Shown here: piece after piece, positions 56,507 through 64,000 of the stretch
Numbering within the stretch: position 1 is the stretch's first letter
Layout: the number at the start of each line of letters is the position of its first letter
Source: Leptolyngbya sp. NIES-2104
GTDB lineage: Bacteria > Cyanobacteriota > Cyanobacteriia > Leptolyngbyales > Leptolyngbyaceae
Direction: 5' to 3'
Assembly: GCF_001485215.1 (NCBI RefSeq)
Contig: NZ_BBWW01000004.1
Span: 1 to 64,000, forward strand
Length of the DNA: 64,000 nucleotides
Position numbers and translations under genes: made by a program
The notes under the pieces: generated by a model
Database searches by the model: none
Told to the model about the DNA's origin: nothing
What the model saw: the letters and a program-made list of their open reading frames with translations, nothing else

Positions 56507-57151
56507 ATGCCGATCGTCGCAATCATTAATCAAAAGGGCGGAGCAGGCAAATCCACCATTGCAGTTCACCTTACCCGTTGGCTCCAGAAGCAGAAGAAGT
56601 CTGTCGTGGTTGCGGATGCAGACGCTCAATGCTCATCCTCAAAGTGGCTATTGCGACTTGAGCAAGACGTACCCTGTGAAATTATTCAAGCTCCGGATAC
56701 ACTTCTGGACGAACTCCCTAAATTACTTGAAAAGTACGACTGGGTAATTGTCGATGGTCCGGCTGCACTCTCCGAAACCACAAGAGCCGTGATCCTCGTG
56801 GCAGATTTAGCGATCGTACCCTGCCAGCCAACAGGCGTTGATCTCGAAAGCGCCTCAGATACCGTTCGCTTAATTCATCAGGCACAACGCATCCGTCGCG
56901 GCGATCCGAAAGCTGTGATGTTTGTGAACCGAGCCGTTAAAGGGACCAAGCTGAAAGATGAAGCGATCGAAGTATTGCGCCTTATGCCGGGAGTCACAGT
57001 TTTAGAAACCGTAATTCATCAGCGTCAAATTCTGGCAGACTGTTTTGGGCAGAACTCAACAGTATTTGACTTGACAGGCTCGACGGCTGGAATTGCTCGA
57101 CGCGAACTAGAGCAACTTTTTAAGAAAGCGCTGGAGGTATTAGATGGCTAA
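56507..57151 (+). CDS. parA: ParA-family partition ATPase (copy 2)
   Basis: A 214-residue ParA with the canonical KGGAGKST Walker A just after the start, VADADAQ and VIVDGPAA. There is no N-terminal DNA-binding domain. It is a close paralogue of the ParA at 237, sharing DLAIVPCQPTG and RAVKGTKLKDEA. The downstream parB overlaps by 8 bases. It segregates plasmid copies with ParB bound at parS. Confidence 0.95.
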   Translation: MPIVAIINQKGGAGKSTIAVHLTRWLQKQKKSVVVADADAQCSSSKWLLRLEQDVPCEIIQAPDTLLDELPKLLEKYDWVIVDGPAALSETTRAVILVADLAIVPCQPTGVDLESASDTVRLIHQAQRIRRGDPKAVMFVNRAVKGTKLKDEAIEVLRLMPGVTVLETVIHQRQILADCFGQNSTVFDLTGSTAGIARRELEQLFKKALEVLDG

Positions 57152-58085
57152 ATCGAGACAATCGCTAACTCAGGGCTTATCGGCATCGATCGCCCAGAAG
57201 TTTATTGAAAATCCCGAAAGCGTTGACCCTTCGCAAACGCTCTCCCTTGGGCAAATTCATCTTCCGAACAAGCAACCCCGACGCTACTTTGATCCGCAGA
57301 AGCAGGCACAGCTCGTCCAATCTGTCCGGGAGTATGGCATTTTAGAGCCATTACTCGTTCGTCCTCTGGAGAATGGAGCTTACGAGTTAGTCGCAGGTGA
57401 GCGGCGCTACCGCGCAGCAAAAGAGCTTGGACTTCAAGATGCTCCCGTGGTGGTCAAGGAGCTTAACGATCAACAGGCGCTTCGAGTATCGCTGATTGAG
57501 AATCTACAACGAGAAGACCTCAATCCAGTCGAAGAAACAGAAGCCATTTTAGATTTACTTGCGATTCAAATTGGCGGGAGTCGTGATGATGTTGCTTCGG
57601 TTTTGCACCGAGCCAATCACGCAAAAACTCGTGAGCAAGAACTGGAGGGAAACGTTTCCCTCCAGCTTCAAACGATTGAATCTGTTTTGGAAGAAATTGG
57701 TCGCTTCAATGCTGAATCCTTTCGTACCAGCCGTTTACCGCTACTTAAGTTGCCGTCCGAAGTTCTACAAGCACTTCAAGAAGGAAAGCTTGAATTTACA
57801 AAAGCGCGAGCGATCGCACGAGTAAAAAGCGAACAGCAACGCAAATCACTACTTAAGCTGGCAATATCAAAGAACCTGAGCTTGAGTGAAATCAAACAAA
57901 AGATCGCAGCAGTCTCCCCTCCTCAAGAAAAAGCACCAGAAGTCAGCTATGCTCAACGATATGCTCAGATTGGACAACGGTTGAGAAAGTCAGCAATCTG
58001 GGAAGATCCCAAAAAGCGAATTAAGCTAGAAAAATTGCTTTCTCAACTTGACGATTTGATTGGAACTGAGAATCCATCAAATTAA
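57144..58085 (+). CDS. parB: ParB-family partition protein
   Basis: A 313-residue ParB. The CTP-binding ParB/Srx domain shows IHLPNKQPRRYFDP, the VAGERRYRAAKELG box (about 92-105) and SLIENLQREDLNP. A helix-turn-helix region follows (about 135-230) and a charged C-terminal dimerisation part. It loads on parS and stimulates ParA. It differs from the small RHH partner used by the other ParA locus. Confidence 0.94.
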   Translation: MAKSRQSLTQGLSASIAQKFIENPESVDPSQTLSLGQIHLPNKQPRRYFDPQKQAQLVQSVREYGILEPLLVRPLENGAYELVAGERRYRAAKELGLQDAPVVVKELNDQQALRVSLIENLQREDLNPVEETEAILDLLAIQIGGSRDDVASVLHRANHAKTREQELEGNVSLQLQTIESVLEEIGRFNAESFRTSRLPLLKLPSEVLQALQEGKLEFTKARAIARVKSEQQRKSLLKLAISKNLSLSEIKQKIAAVSPPQEKAPEVSYAQRYAQIGQRLRKSAIWEDPKKRIKLEKLLSQLDDLIGTENPSN

Positions 58086-58110
58086 ATTTTCAACCTATAG
58101 CTGTGCCACC

Positions 58111-59148
58111 GTGACTGATCAATCCTCACTCTTCTCGCAAAACTATGATGCTTTCCTCAATAGATTGAAGGAGCGCATTCGTCACGCTCAAGTGTTGGCT
58201 GCCACAGCTCTTAACCGAGAAGCAATTTTACTGTATTGGCAGCTTGGTAAAGAAATTCTAGAGCGACAAGAGCGCGAAGGTTGGGGAGCAAAAGTTGTCG
58301 ATCGACTTGCTAAAGATTTACGACGCGAATTCCCTGATGTGCAAGGATTTTCGGCGCGAAACCTCAAATACATGAGGGCATTTGCGGAGGCATATCCAGA
58401 CGTTGAAATTGTGCAACGGCTGTTGCACAAATTGCCGTGGGGTCATTTGATTCGATTATTGGACAGTGTGAAGGATTCAGACCAGCGACTCTGGTACGCG
58501 CAGCAAGCGATCGAGAATGGCTGGAGCCGAACGATTTTGGAGTATCAGATTGAGAGTGGATTACACAAGCGGCAAGGTGGAGCAATTACAAATTTTGAAC
58601 AGACGTTACCGCAGCCCCAATCTGACCTGGCAAGAGATTTAATCAAAGATCCGTACAACTTCTCGTTTCTGACGCTGGGTAAAAATGCCCAAGAGCGAGA
58701 TCTTGAAAATGCGCTTGTCGCACACATTCGAGACTTTTTATTAGAGCTGGGAATGGGATTTTCTTTCATGGGAAGTCAGTACCCAATCGCAGTGGACGGA
58801 AAAGATTACAAACTGGATTTGTTGTTTTATCATGTTCGACTGCGTTGCTATGTGGTTATCGAACTCAAAATGGTGGAGTTTGAGCCAGAGTTTTCCGGCA
58901 AGCTTAATTTCTACGTCTCGGCGATCGATGATTTGCTACGGCATGAAGATGACCAACCCACAATCGGCATTATTCTTTGTAAGTCAAAGCGAAGAACCAC
59001 AGTAGAGTATGCGCTTAGAAATGTGAGTACACCGATCGCAGTTTCCACCCACCAATTACCAGATCAGTTAAAAGAAAATCTACCGTCGAGCGAACAGCTT
59101 GAAATAGAGATTGATACTAAGCTTTCTGAAATTGCAAATCAGGAGTAA
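58111..59148 (+). CDS. YhcG/DUF1016-family PDDEXK nuclease
   Basis: A 345-residue protein from GTG 58111 (an upstream in-frame TTG at 58060 lies inside parB). The N-terminal DUF1016 part has ILLYWQLGKEILERQ and FSARNLKYMRAFAEAYP. The C-terminal nuclease domain shows YKLDLLFYHVRLRCYVVIELK, the Asp and ExK of a PD-(D/E)XK site. YhcG proteins often accompany restriction and defence genes; their cellular role is not settled. It lies 25 bases after parB. Confidence 0.9.
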   Translation: MTDQSSLFSQNYDAFLNRLKERIRHAQVLAATALNREAILLYWQLGKEILERQEREGWGAKVVDRLAKDLRREFPDVQGFSARNLKYMRAFAEAYPDVEIVQRLLHKLPWGHLIRLLDSVKDSDQRLWYAQQAIENGWSRTILEYQIESGLHKRQGGAITNFEQTLPQPQSDLARDLIKDPYNFSFLTLGKNAQERDLENALVAHIRDFLLELGMGFSFMGSQYPIAVDGKDYKLDLLFYHVRLRCYVVIELKMVEFEPEFSGKLNFYVSAIDDLLRHEDDQPTIGIILCKSKRRTTVEYALRNVSTPIAVSTHQLPDQLKENLPSSEQLEIEIDTKLSEIANQE

Positions 59149-59194
59149 TCTCAATCCGGTATGCCATGCTTTGATCTCACTCCCGCGTCAGTAT

Positions 59195-59662
59195 TCATTT
59201 GCAGATTTCGATTCGATAGCTGGCTGGAGTTGTGCGAACTGAACACCGAAATTTTACCTTTACCAGGTTTCCAGCGCTTTCGCCTGACCAGTTCAATTTC
59301 ACATCAATCGACTTATCTGGGCGCTGAGAAACGGATAGAATCTCGGATTTGATCGAGCCTGCCTTGAATTGCTTCCAGTACCGCTGATAATCTTGACGAC
59401 TCACGCCCCAAGCTGGCGACAGAAAACTGTAAGCTGTATCAAAATCATGTTGATTCAACGCTTCAAAATATCGGCTCATGAAGTCTTCAACCGTCATTTG
59501 GATGGGGGTTGGATCAACAGAAGGTGAAGGAACTGAATTTGAGGACAGCGTGGGTGATTGAGTCGAAGGAATCTCTCGATTGATGCGAGTTAAGCCAATA
59601 TTTAATCCAATGAGCGATGCACCTAGCACTGCTCCTAACATAACGAGTTGAGAAGGACGCAT
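59195..59662 (-). CDS. Secreted or membrane-anchored NTF2-like protein (cassette 2)
   Basis: A 155-residue homologue of the protein at 21853-22317. It has the same N-terminal anchor (LVMLGAVLGASLIGLNIGL), Pro/Ser linker and NTF2-like domain (FEALNQHDFDTAYSFLSPAW), ending in SYRIEICK like SYRIDRCK in the other copy. It lies beyond the repeat cluster from the ATPase gene, as in cassette 1. It may be a periplasmic or cell-surface component. Confidence 0.7.
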   Translation of the reverse strand: MRPSQLVMLGAVLGASLIGLNIGLTRINREIPSTQSPTLSSNSVPSPSVDPTPIQMTVEDFMSRYFEALNQHDFDTAYSFLSPAWGVSRQDYQRYWKQFKAGSIKSEILSVSQRPDKSIDVKLNWSGESAGNLVKVKFRCSVRTTPASYRIEICK

Positions 59663-59867
59663 AAATTATGTGGGATAATGTGTGAAGAATGGGTGCTGCC
59701 GCACCCCATGATGAAATTTAGTGCAAATTCAACTAATCGCAGTTTCTACGTTTGACGAAAAGAACTTTTGATCGCTGTTTGACAGAGTGTTTTCTCTTGA
59801 TAGTTAATCTGACGCTTGTAGCGCAACTTAATTCGTTACAGAACCTCGATCGAACACGATCAACACC

Positions 59868-59939
59868 TGACACGGGCGGCTGACCCGCGCTGACCCTGCC
59901 CGTGTCACGGCTTTTCTGCCTGCCGTGTCGCCCGTGTCA
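59868..59939. repeat. GTGTC/GACAC repeat cluster beside the ATPase stop codon (cassette 2)
   Basis: TGACACGGGC (59868-59877) has two exact inverted copies, GCCCGTGTCA, at 59898-59907 and 59930-59939. GTGTC starts at 59902, 59925 and 59934, and GCTGACCC at 59879 and 59889. The last copy contains the stop codon of the ATPase. The location matches the TACCC cluster of cassette 1, but the motif is different. Confidence 0.7.
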
Positions 59940-61685
59940 CTCTGCATCAAGCTGTTCAATTTGTGTTAGCAAATAACGAAATTCAGGACGACTCAATCCT
60001 TTACGACGAGCGTTGTAATTGCTGTAGCTTTGATCGAAAGATAATCCTTGATTCCGATCAAGCCATTCTCCTAATTCCGCGATCGCCAGCATCAATTCTG
60101 TTCGAGAAAGCGGCGGTTTAGAAACATTTCCTCGATCATTCACTTCCTTGCTTTGCGTGTTTTGCGTCAAGGGAGATAGATCGGCTGATTTTGATTCAGA
60201 CGTGGGTTGAGTCGTCTCGCTTTGGTGCTGCTCTTGCGGAAATGCTTCGCCTCGATCGAGTCCTGGATTTTCGAGTCTGGGCATTGGTTCCCATCGATTT
60301 AAGGCAGTGTGAAAATAGCCAATTCCCTTCAGAATCGAATGATTTTTGAGATGTTGGGTTGCGGTCGATCGAGAGCAGGCGGACTGAAAAGCGGATTGGT
60401 CGAGGAGCAGTTTGTTGCTGAACACATTCGTATCGCCTGCCATCTGACTGAGAAAGCCAAATTGAGTAGAGTTCGCGATCGCTAAAAAGTAAACGTTCGA
60501 GCGAGATTCTTTCTTAATGCCCAGCGCATCGAGATTCAACGCCTGAGCTGTACCGTACAAAAACTTGCGTTCTGAATTGCCTTGAATTGCTAGATATGCG
60601 ATCAAGAATGCAACTTCATCCCATTCCTTGATCATGCGCTTAACACCGTAAGCTGCCGCAATGCCGTTGATTTCAGAAAAGGCGATAAAGGCAGTTCCCG
60701 GACGGTCGATCGCGATTTGCAGGGCATCGACGATTGAGGCGTGGTAAGTGGCAGGGTCGTTCCGCATCGAAATTCGCACCACTTGATCGTAGAGATGACC
60801 GGACCACAGCGCCGATTCACTGGGGCTATTTTTGCCGTCAATGCCCAAGAAGTAAGCATTCTGATGGGATCGCTTCAGCGCCGACATCACGTTGTAGAGC
60901 GTAATGTCCTTGCCTGCTTCCGATTGCCCGAAGATGAATGTTGAATAGGGTTTAGCGATCATCAAAGACTGTAAACTTTTGGGAAGCCCAATCTCACACG
61001 GCAAGTTGTACGCCCGCTCTAACTCGGTCACAGGTGAGTGGATTGAATCTTGCTGCTGAGGCGAGAGCGGGACATCCACTACGTTTCGTCCTATCTGGGT
61101 ATCGATTCCGATCGTGTTCTGTAACGACAATAGTTCGGACGAATTGGGATGTGACGGTAGGGTTGGAATTGTCCTGGACTTCTCATCTAAGCGATGCCGA
61201 TGCCGCGCTTCTACCATTCCCGGCAGCATTTCGATTAATTGTGCGGCTGGAATGACATTGCCATCGTAAATAATTGCGTCTTGAGCGTAGTCGTAATTAC
61301 CAATGAACGACTCGTAGGAACTGAGAATTTCGTCTTCTGTCCCGGTTTGCGCTTTTTGCAAATAACCTAATAACTGGATCAAGCGACGATGCTTGTTCAG
61401 CAGCAAAATCTCCCGCTTGTCGTGCATTGTTAAGCGGTGAGATCGTGATTTCCAAAACGTGAATGCGCCCAATGCTGCCACAATCATGCCAACTGGATTG
61501 GTGGACACAAGAGCAAGCCCGATCGCAACCTGACTCGCCCCTGCCCAGTTACCGATCGTTCTAACGGTGTTTGTTTTTGTCGAAAACTCTGCGAGCAGGT
61601 CTACCAGCCGGACGGAGTTAGCTAAGTCAACGCCCCCGTCTACCACCAGCGATCGCAAAATTGATTTTGAGAAGTTTGCATCCAT
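59937..61685 (-). CDS. Membrane-anchored P-loop ATPase, translocase-like (cassette 2)
   Basis: A 582-residue counterpart of the protein at 22663. A hydrophobic N-terminal region (about 48-78) precedes a linker and the ATPase domain. Walker A is GQSEAGKD (253-260), again with Asp after Lys. The next strand has FLGIDGKN (Asp283) and the second acidic strand AFIAFSEING. The C-terminal domain (IAELGEWLD, LSRPEFRYLLTQIE) is the best conserved part between copies. It may couple ATP use to DNA movement across the membrane; this is inferred. Confidence 0.65.
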   Translation of the reverse strand: MDANFSKSILRSLVVDGGVDLANSVRLVDLLAEFSTKTNTVRTIGNWAGASQVAIGLALVSTNPVGMIVAALGAFTFWKSRSHRLTMHDKREILLLNKHRRLIQLLGYLQKAQTGTEDEILSSYESFIGNYDYAQDAIIYDGNVIPAAQLIEMLPGMVEARHRHRLDEKSRTIPTLPSHPNSSELLSLQNTIGIDTQIGRNVVDVPLSPQQQDSIHSPVTELERAYNLPCEIGLPKSLQSLMIAKPYSTFIFGQSEAGKDITLYNVMSALKRSHQNAYFLGIDGKNSPSESALWSGHLYDQVVRISMRNDPATYHASIVDALQIAIDRPGTAFIAFSEINGIAAAYGVKRMIKEWDEVAFLIAYLAIQGNSERKFLYGTAQALNLDALGIKKESRSNVYFLAIANSTQFGFLSQMAGDTNVFSNKLLLDQSAFQSACSRSTATQHLKNHSILKGIGYFHTALNRWEPMPRLENPGLDRGEAFPQEQHQSETTQPTSESKSADLSPLTQNTQSKEVNDRGNVSKPPLSRTELMLAIAELGEWLDRNQGLSFDQSYSNYNARRKGLSRPEFRYLLTQIEQLDAE

Positions 61686-61742
61686 CGCTTTTCTCGATTG
61701 TGTATCGTTGGGGCAGAACCTACGAGAACCGCCCCTTCATTG

Positions 61743-62477
61743 CTATTTCGCCTGCTCGTATCCGCCTAAAAATTGTTTGACTGACCGCGCTAAGCCGATC
61801 AGCACTTCAAACCCAAACACGAGAAAGCAGGTAATCAAAACGTTCTGAAGCAACCAGTTCGACGGAACCAATAGCCCCCACAGTCCGCCTTGCCAAAGCG
61901 GGTAGTCAGTCCATAGCATTCCAAAGTCACCGATGTGCGCGACGATCGACGCGACGATGAACATTTTTCGGCGCAGCTCGGCATCCCTTACCGTCACGTC
62001 TTGCCAATAGAGCAAATCGGTTTGTTTGCCTTCGGTGCGCGACACAATCGGAACGTGCAGCCCGTTCAGGGTTTTGAGGATTTGCACCTTCACGTCATAA
62101 TCCCAAAAGTCAGTACGAGGAAGCGTTTCAAACACTTGAATCAGCGCCCAAGTAAGGAAGGCAATAAGCCATGAGAACGCGAGTAGCCATTGGGCACTCA
62201 CTAATCTCAGAAATGACTCAACGGTCTTTGAGTAACTAGGAACGTTGATGATTGCAAAGAAAATCGCGCCTGCCAGCATGATGAAAATTTGCCCTTTCGG
62301 GGTTTGAATGAAGCTGACGATCGCAAGGAGACGATCGACAAAATCAACATCACCATCGCCGTCTAAGTCGCCTTTTTTCTTGCTGTCTGAAGACTGAGAT
62401 CGTTTGGCTTCATAGCTCGGCGGGTAAACCAATTCGCGGTTATTCGAGTTCGTTTGATTCGATTTTTTGGTATCCAT
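61743..62477 (-). CDS. Multi-pass membrane protein with EF-hand-like motif (cassette 2)
   Basis: About 244 residues from ATG 62477, one base after the preceding stop; the frame is open from 62501. Three or four hydrophobic segments follow a polar N-terminus (for example IFIMLAGAIFFAIINV and LAFSWLIAFLTWALIQVF). Before the first segment lies DLDGDGDVDFVD, a calcium-loop-like DxDxDG motif absent from the cassette 1 counterpart. It is the position equivalent of the 24299 gene. Confidence 0.68.
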   Translation of the reverse strand: MDTKKSNQTNSNNRELVYPPSYEAKRSQSSDSKKKGDLDGDGDVDFVDRLLAIVSFIQTPKGQIFIMLAGAIFFAIINVPSYSKTVESFLRLVSAQWLLAFSWLIAFLTWALIQVFETLPRTDFWDYDVKVQILKTLNGLHVPIVSRTEGKQTDLLYWQDVTVRDAELRRKMFIVASIVAHIGDFGMLWTDYPLWQGGLWGLLVPSNWLLQNVLITCFLVFGFEVLIGLARSVKQFLGGYEQAK

Positions 62478-62478
62478 G

Positions 62479-62964
62479 TTAATGATTCCGGTAAGGAGCA
62501 AATTCGGGCGGAGGATTGTCAGATGGCATCGGGTACGGGCTGCCAGAACGCGGAACGACGTAGGCGGGTCTGAGCATCGCGCCTTTAAGAATGCTGACGA
62601 AGTTACGATCGCAAATTACAAGTCCGTCATAAACGGGTCGATTTGGGTTGCCGTAGATCTTGAAATTGCGATATGAACGATTTCGTTCTAAGCGAGAGAC
62701 AGTGTTTTCACATTGTGGTTCAATGTAATCGCGCCACTGCTCCCACGCTTTTGAGTTGGCGATGATTTGTGCTTTCGTGGCTGCATCACGCTGCGCCTGC
62801 TCGACCTTGGCTTGCTGGTCTTGGTGTTGTTTTGCCTGAGCTTCGTTTTGAGCAGAAATGGCTTGCACCGCTAGGCTTCCGGCGACGACCGCACTCACAG
62901 CAATACACCCGAAAATCACCGTGACATCTGACCTCAACTGCGCCAAACGAGATTTAGGGGTCAT
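62479..62964 (-). CDS. Bitopic membrane protein with coiled coil (cassette 2)
   Basis: A 161-residue protein. One membrane segment (VIFGCIAVSAVVAGSLAV) is followed by a Gln/Ala/Lys coiled coil (about 38-70) and a C-terminal part with two cysteines (PQCENTV and VICDRNF) and a Pro-rich tail. It has the same plan as the 25033 gene of cassette 1. The stop lies one base before the next start. Confidence 0.62.
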   Translation of the reverse strand: MTPKSRLAQLRSDVTVIFGCIAVSAVVAGSLAVQAISAQNEAQAKQHQDQQAKVEQAQRDAATKAQIIANSKAWEQWRDYIEPQCENTVSRLERNRSYRNFKIYGNPNRPVYDGLVICDRNFVSILKGAMLRPAYVVPRSGSPYPMPSDNPPPEFAPYRNH

Positions 62965-62968
62965 TGCG

Positions 62969-63154
62969 CTACCTCCGAGCGTTTGGATCAGAGATTGGGG
63001 GACGATCGCGAAGCATGATCACTCGCTCATTGCGTCCAGTCGCGCGTAACAAGTCGTTTTGCACTTGCGGTGATAGTGTTGCGGCATAGACTCCACAAGC
63101 AAAAGCAGCGACGATCAAGCCGTAACGAGCAGCGATCAAGAGAAGTGTTTTCAT
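62969..63154 (-). CDS. Small membrane protein (cassette 2)
   Basis: A 61-residue protein with one N-terminal hydrophobic segment (YGLIVAAFACGVYAATL), possibly a signal peptide or anchor, and a basic polar tail. Its start overlaps the previous stop by 4 bases. No counterpart was found in cassette 1. Confidence 0.6.
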   Translation of the reverse strand: MKTLLLIAARYGLIVAAFACGVYAATLSPQVQNDLLRATGRNERVIMLRDRPPISDPNARR

Positions 63155-63498
63155 TGAGCAAACACCCCACTTGAAAGCTGGCTCGACATGGATTGCAGTA
63201 GCGCGATCGCGTCGCCTTCGGTGGCGTTGATTAGGATCTGTAAGGCGTGATCGACACTCTCGGAATAGCCTTGGAACAAGCCGTCAGCAACGTCGAGATA
63301 CTGTTCGAGAGTGATCGGATCATTGCCTTCTGCCTGCACTTCGGTGTCGTGGCTCTGCCATAGTGCGAGCAAGGCAATCAGGTCAAATTTCTCTATGGCG
63401 CTGAGGCGTTCGAGGTAATCGCCAAACGCATGGCACAGCCCGTTCAGAACAATCGTATCTTTGTAGTAGTAGTGCGGCGAATCGTACTTTGATGGCAT
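63151..63498 (-). CDS. Small acidic protein (cassette 2)
   Basis: A 115-residue protein from ATG 63498 (an in-frame TTG lies at 63537). SKYDSPHYYYKD and FGDYLERLSAIEKFDLIALL match the 25617 protein of cassette 1 in order and spacing. Function is unknown. Confidence 0.68.
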   Translation of the reverse strand: MPSKYDSPHYYYKDTIVLNGLCHAFGDYLERLSAIEKFDLIALLALWQSHDTEVQAEGNDPITLEQYLDVADGLFQGYSESVDHALQILINATEGDAIALLQSMSSQLSSGVFAQ

Positions 63499-63586
63499 AC
63501 TGGAAAGCCCTCTAGAATTGCAAAATTGTGGAGGCAACAGGGTGTCTAGGCTTTGGTCAGTCGGGACACCCTTTTTAATGCGTTAA

Positions 63587-63805
63587 TTAGCGGTAAACAG
63601 TTGGATCAGGTGAGTGGTCAGTGGGAGCGTTGCGATCCGGTTGATTCACTTGGAATCGCAGCAGCATCGGAACAGTGTGAAAGATGACGATCGCAAGCAA
63701 AATCACACCAGCGGCATTCGTTAGGGTGTTGACCCACAAGCGAATCTTTTCGTGTCGAGGTAAGCGATCGTACTCGGTCGGAAGTTGTTTGATTTTCTCA
63801 AGCAT
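63587..63805 (-). CDS. Small membrane protein, start of visible cassette 2 operon
   Basis: A 72-residue protein from ATG 63805, preceded by AGGAGT; the frame is open to 63895. A charged N-terminal helix is followed by one membrane segment (AAGVILLAIVIFHTVPML) and a polar tail. No counterpart was recognised in cassette 1. Confidence 0.6.
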   Translation of the reverse strand: MLEKIKQLPTEYDRLPRHEKIRLWVNTLTNAAGVILLAIVIFHTVPMLLRFQVNQPDRNAPTDHSPDPTVYR

Positions 63806-63885
63806 TGGAAGTACTCCTATTAACGGCATAAGTGGTGCAGTTTTGTACAAAGTCAGAACGAAGCGATGTGGGAAATCAATCGCCG

Positions 63886-64000
63886 CTAGTCCCAAGACGC
63901 GATCGCTTCAATGTCGTCAAGCACAGAGGAAGTTGATTCGCTTTGGCTCAATACAATCGTTTGTGGAGACTGTAAACAAGGCTGTATCCAACAGTTCAAG
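63886..64000 (-). CDS. Partial gene, C-terminus only
   Basis: The minus-strand frame ending with TAG at 63886-63888 stays open to the window edge and gives a protein-like tail (SESTSSVLDDIEAIASWD). By analogy with cassette 1 this would be the gene upstream of the small proteins, but too little is visible to identify it. Confidence 0.4.
   Translation of the reverse strand, partial: LNCWIQPCLQSPQTIVLSQSESTSSVLDDIEAIASWD

Overview
This window looks like part of a large cyanobacterial plasmid. The cyanobacterial signals are frequent GCGATCGC palindromes and families that are typical of the phylum (XisH/XisI, Uma2, a CyRepA-type replication protein, an Rpn/DUF2887 protein). The plasmid signals are a replication initiator beside an iteron-like region, a MobF relaxase with a ribbon-helix-helix partner, and four separate segregation-type modules. 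No rRNA, tRNA or core metabolic genes were found.

Layout. 1-1.2 kb: ParA plus a small ribbon-helix-helix (RHH) partner behind a 32-bp perfect palindrome. 1.3-9.9 kb: type I restriction-modification locus 1, ordered hsdM - antitoxin/PIN toxin - hsdS - xisH - xisI - xisI - hsdR. 10.3-13.1 kb: a KAP-type P-loop NTPase and a Uma2 nuclease-like gene. 13.1-18.0 kb: mobilisation block (RHH protein, MobF relaxase-helicase, a gene overlapping the relaxase 3' end out of frame, and a protein with three internal repeats). 18.4-21.8 kb: actin-like ATPase, small partner, response regulator and histidine kinase. 21.8-27.7 kb: an operon led by a second actin-like protein and ending in a membrane-anchored P-loop ATPase, a cluster of TACCC/GGGTA repeats and a secreted NTF2-like protein. 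27.7-34.2 kb: Uma2, a helix-turn-helix protein, a candidate origin and CyRepA. 34.2-37.4 kb: Rpn protein, DUF6788-like protein, serine resolvase and an intact-looking 846-bp IS5-family element. 37.4-44.6 kb: a truncated hybrid kinase and a 1941-residue kinase with about ten HAMP units and three receiver domains. 45.5-47.8 kb: tyrosine recombinase and an unrecognised three-gene operon. 47.8-56.4 kb: type I RM locus 2, again with a toxin-antitoxin pair between hsdM and hsdS, and with an antiviral-type reverse transcriptase between hsdS and hsdR. 56.5-59.1 kb: ParA-ParB and a YhcG-like nuclease. 59.2-64.0 kb: a second, diverged copy of the ATPase/membrane/NTF2 cassette with its own GTGTC-type repeats, running off the window end.

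How it fits together. Three themes recur: replicon maintenance (replication, four segregation modules, resolvase), DNA movement (relaxase, the two ATPase cassettes), and defence (two type I RM loci used as scaffolds for TA, XisHI and reverse transcriptase modules, plus KAP and YhcG genes). The most promising undescribed system is the duplicated cassette. In both copies a membrane ATPase with a GKD Walker A is followed at its stop codon by a cluster of copy-specific short G/C-rich repeats. This arrangement resembles a DNA translocase with its recognition locus. The second candidate is the reverse transcriptase with a structured 5' leader, which resembles DRT2 (UG2) systems. All family calls come from reading motifs by eye; no database search was run.
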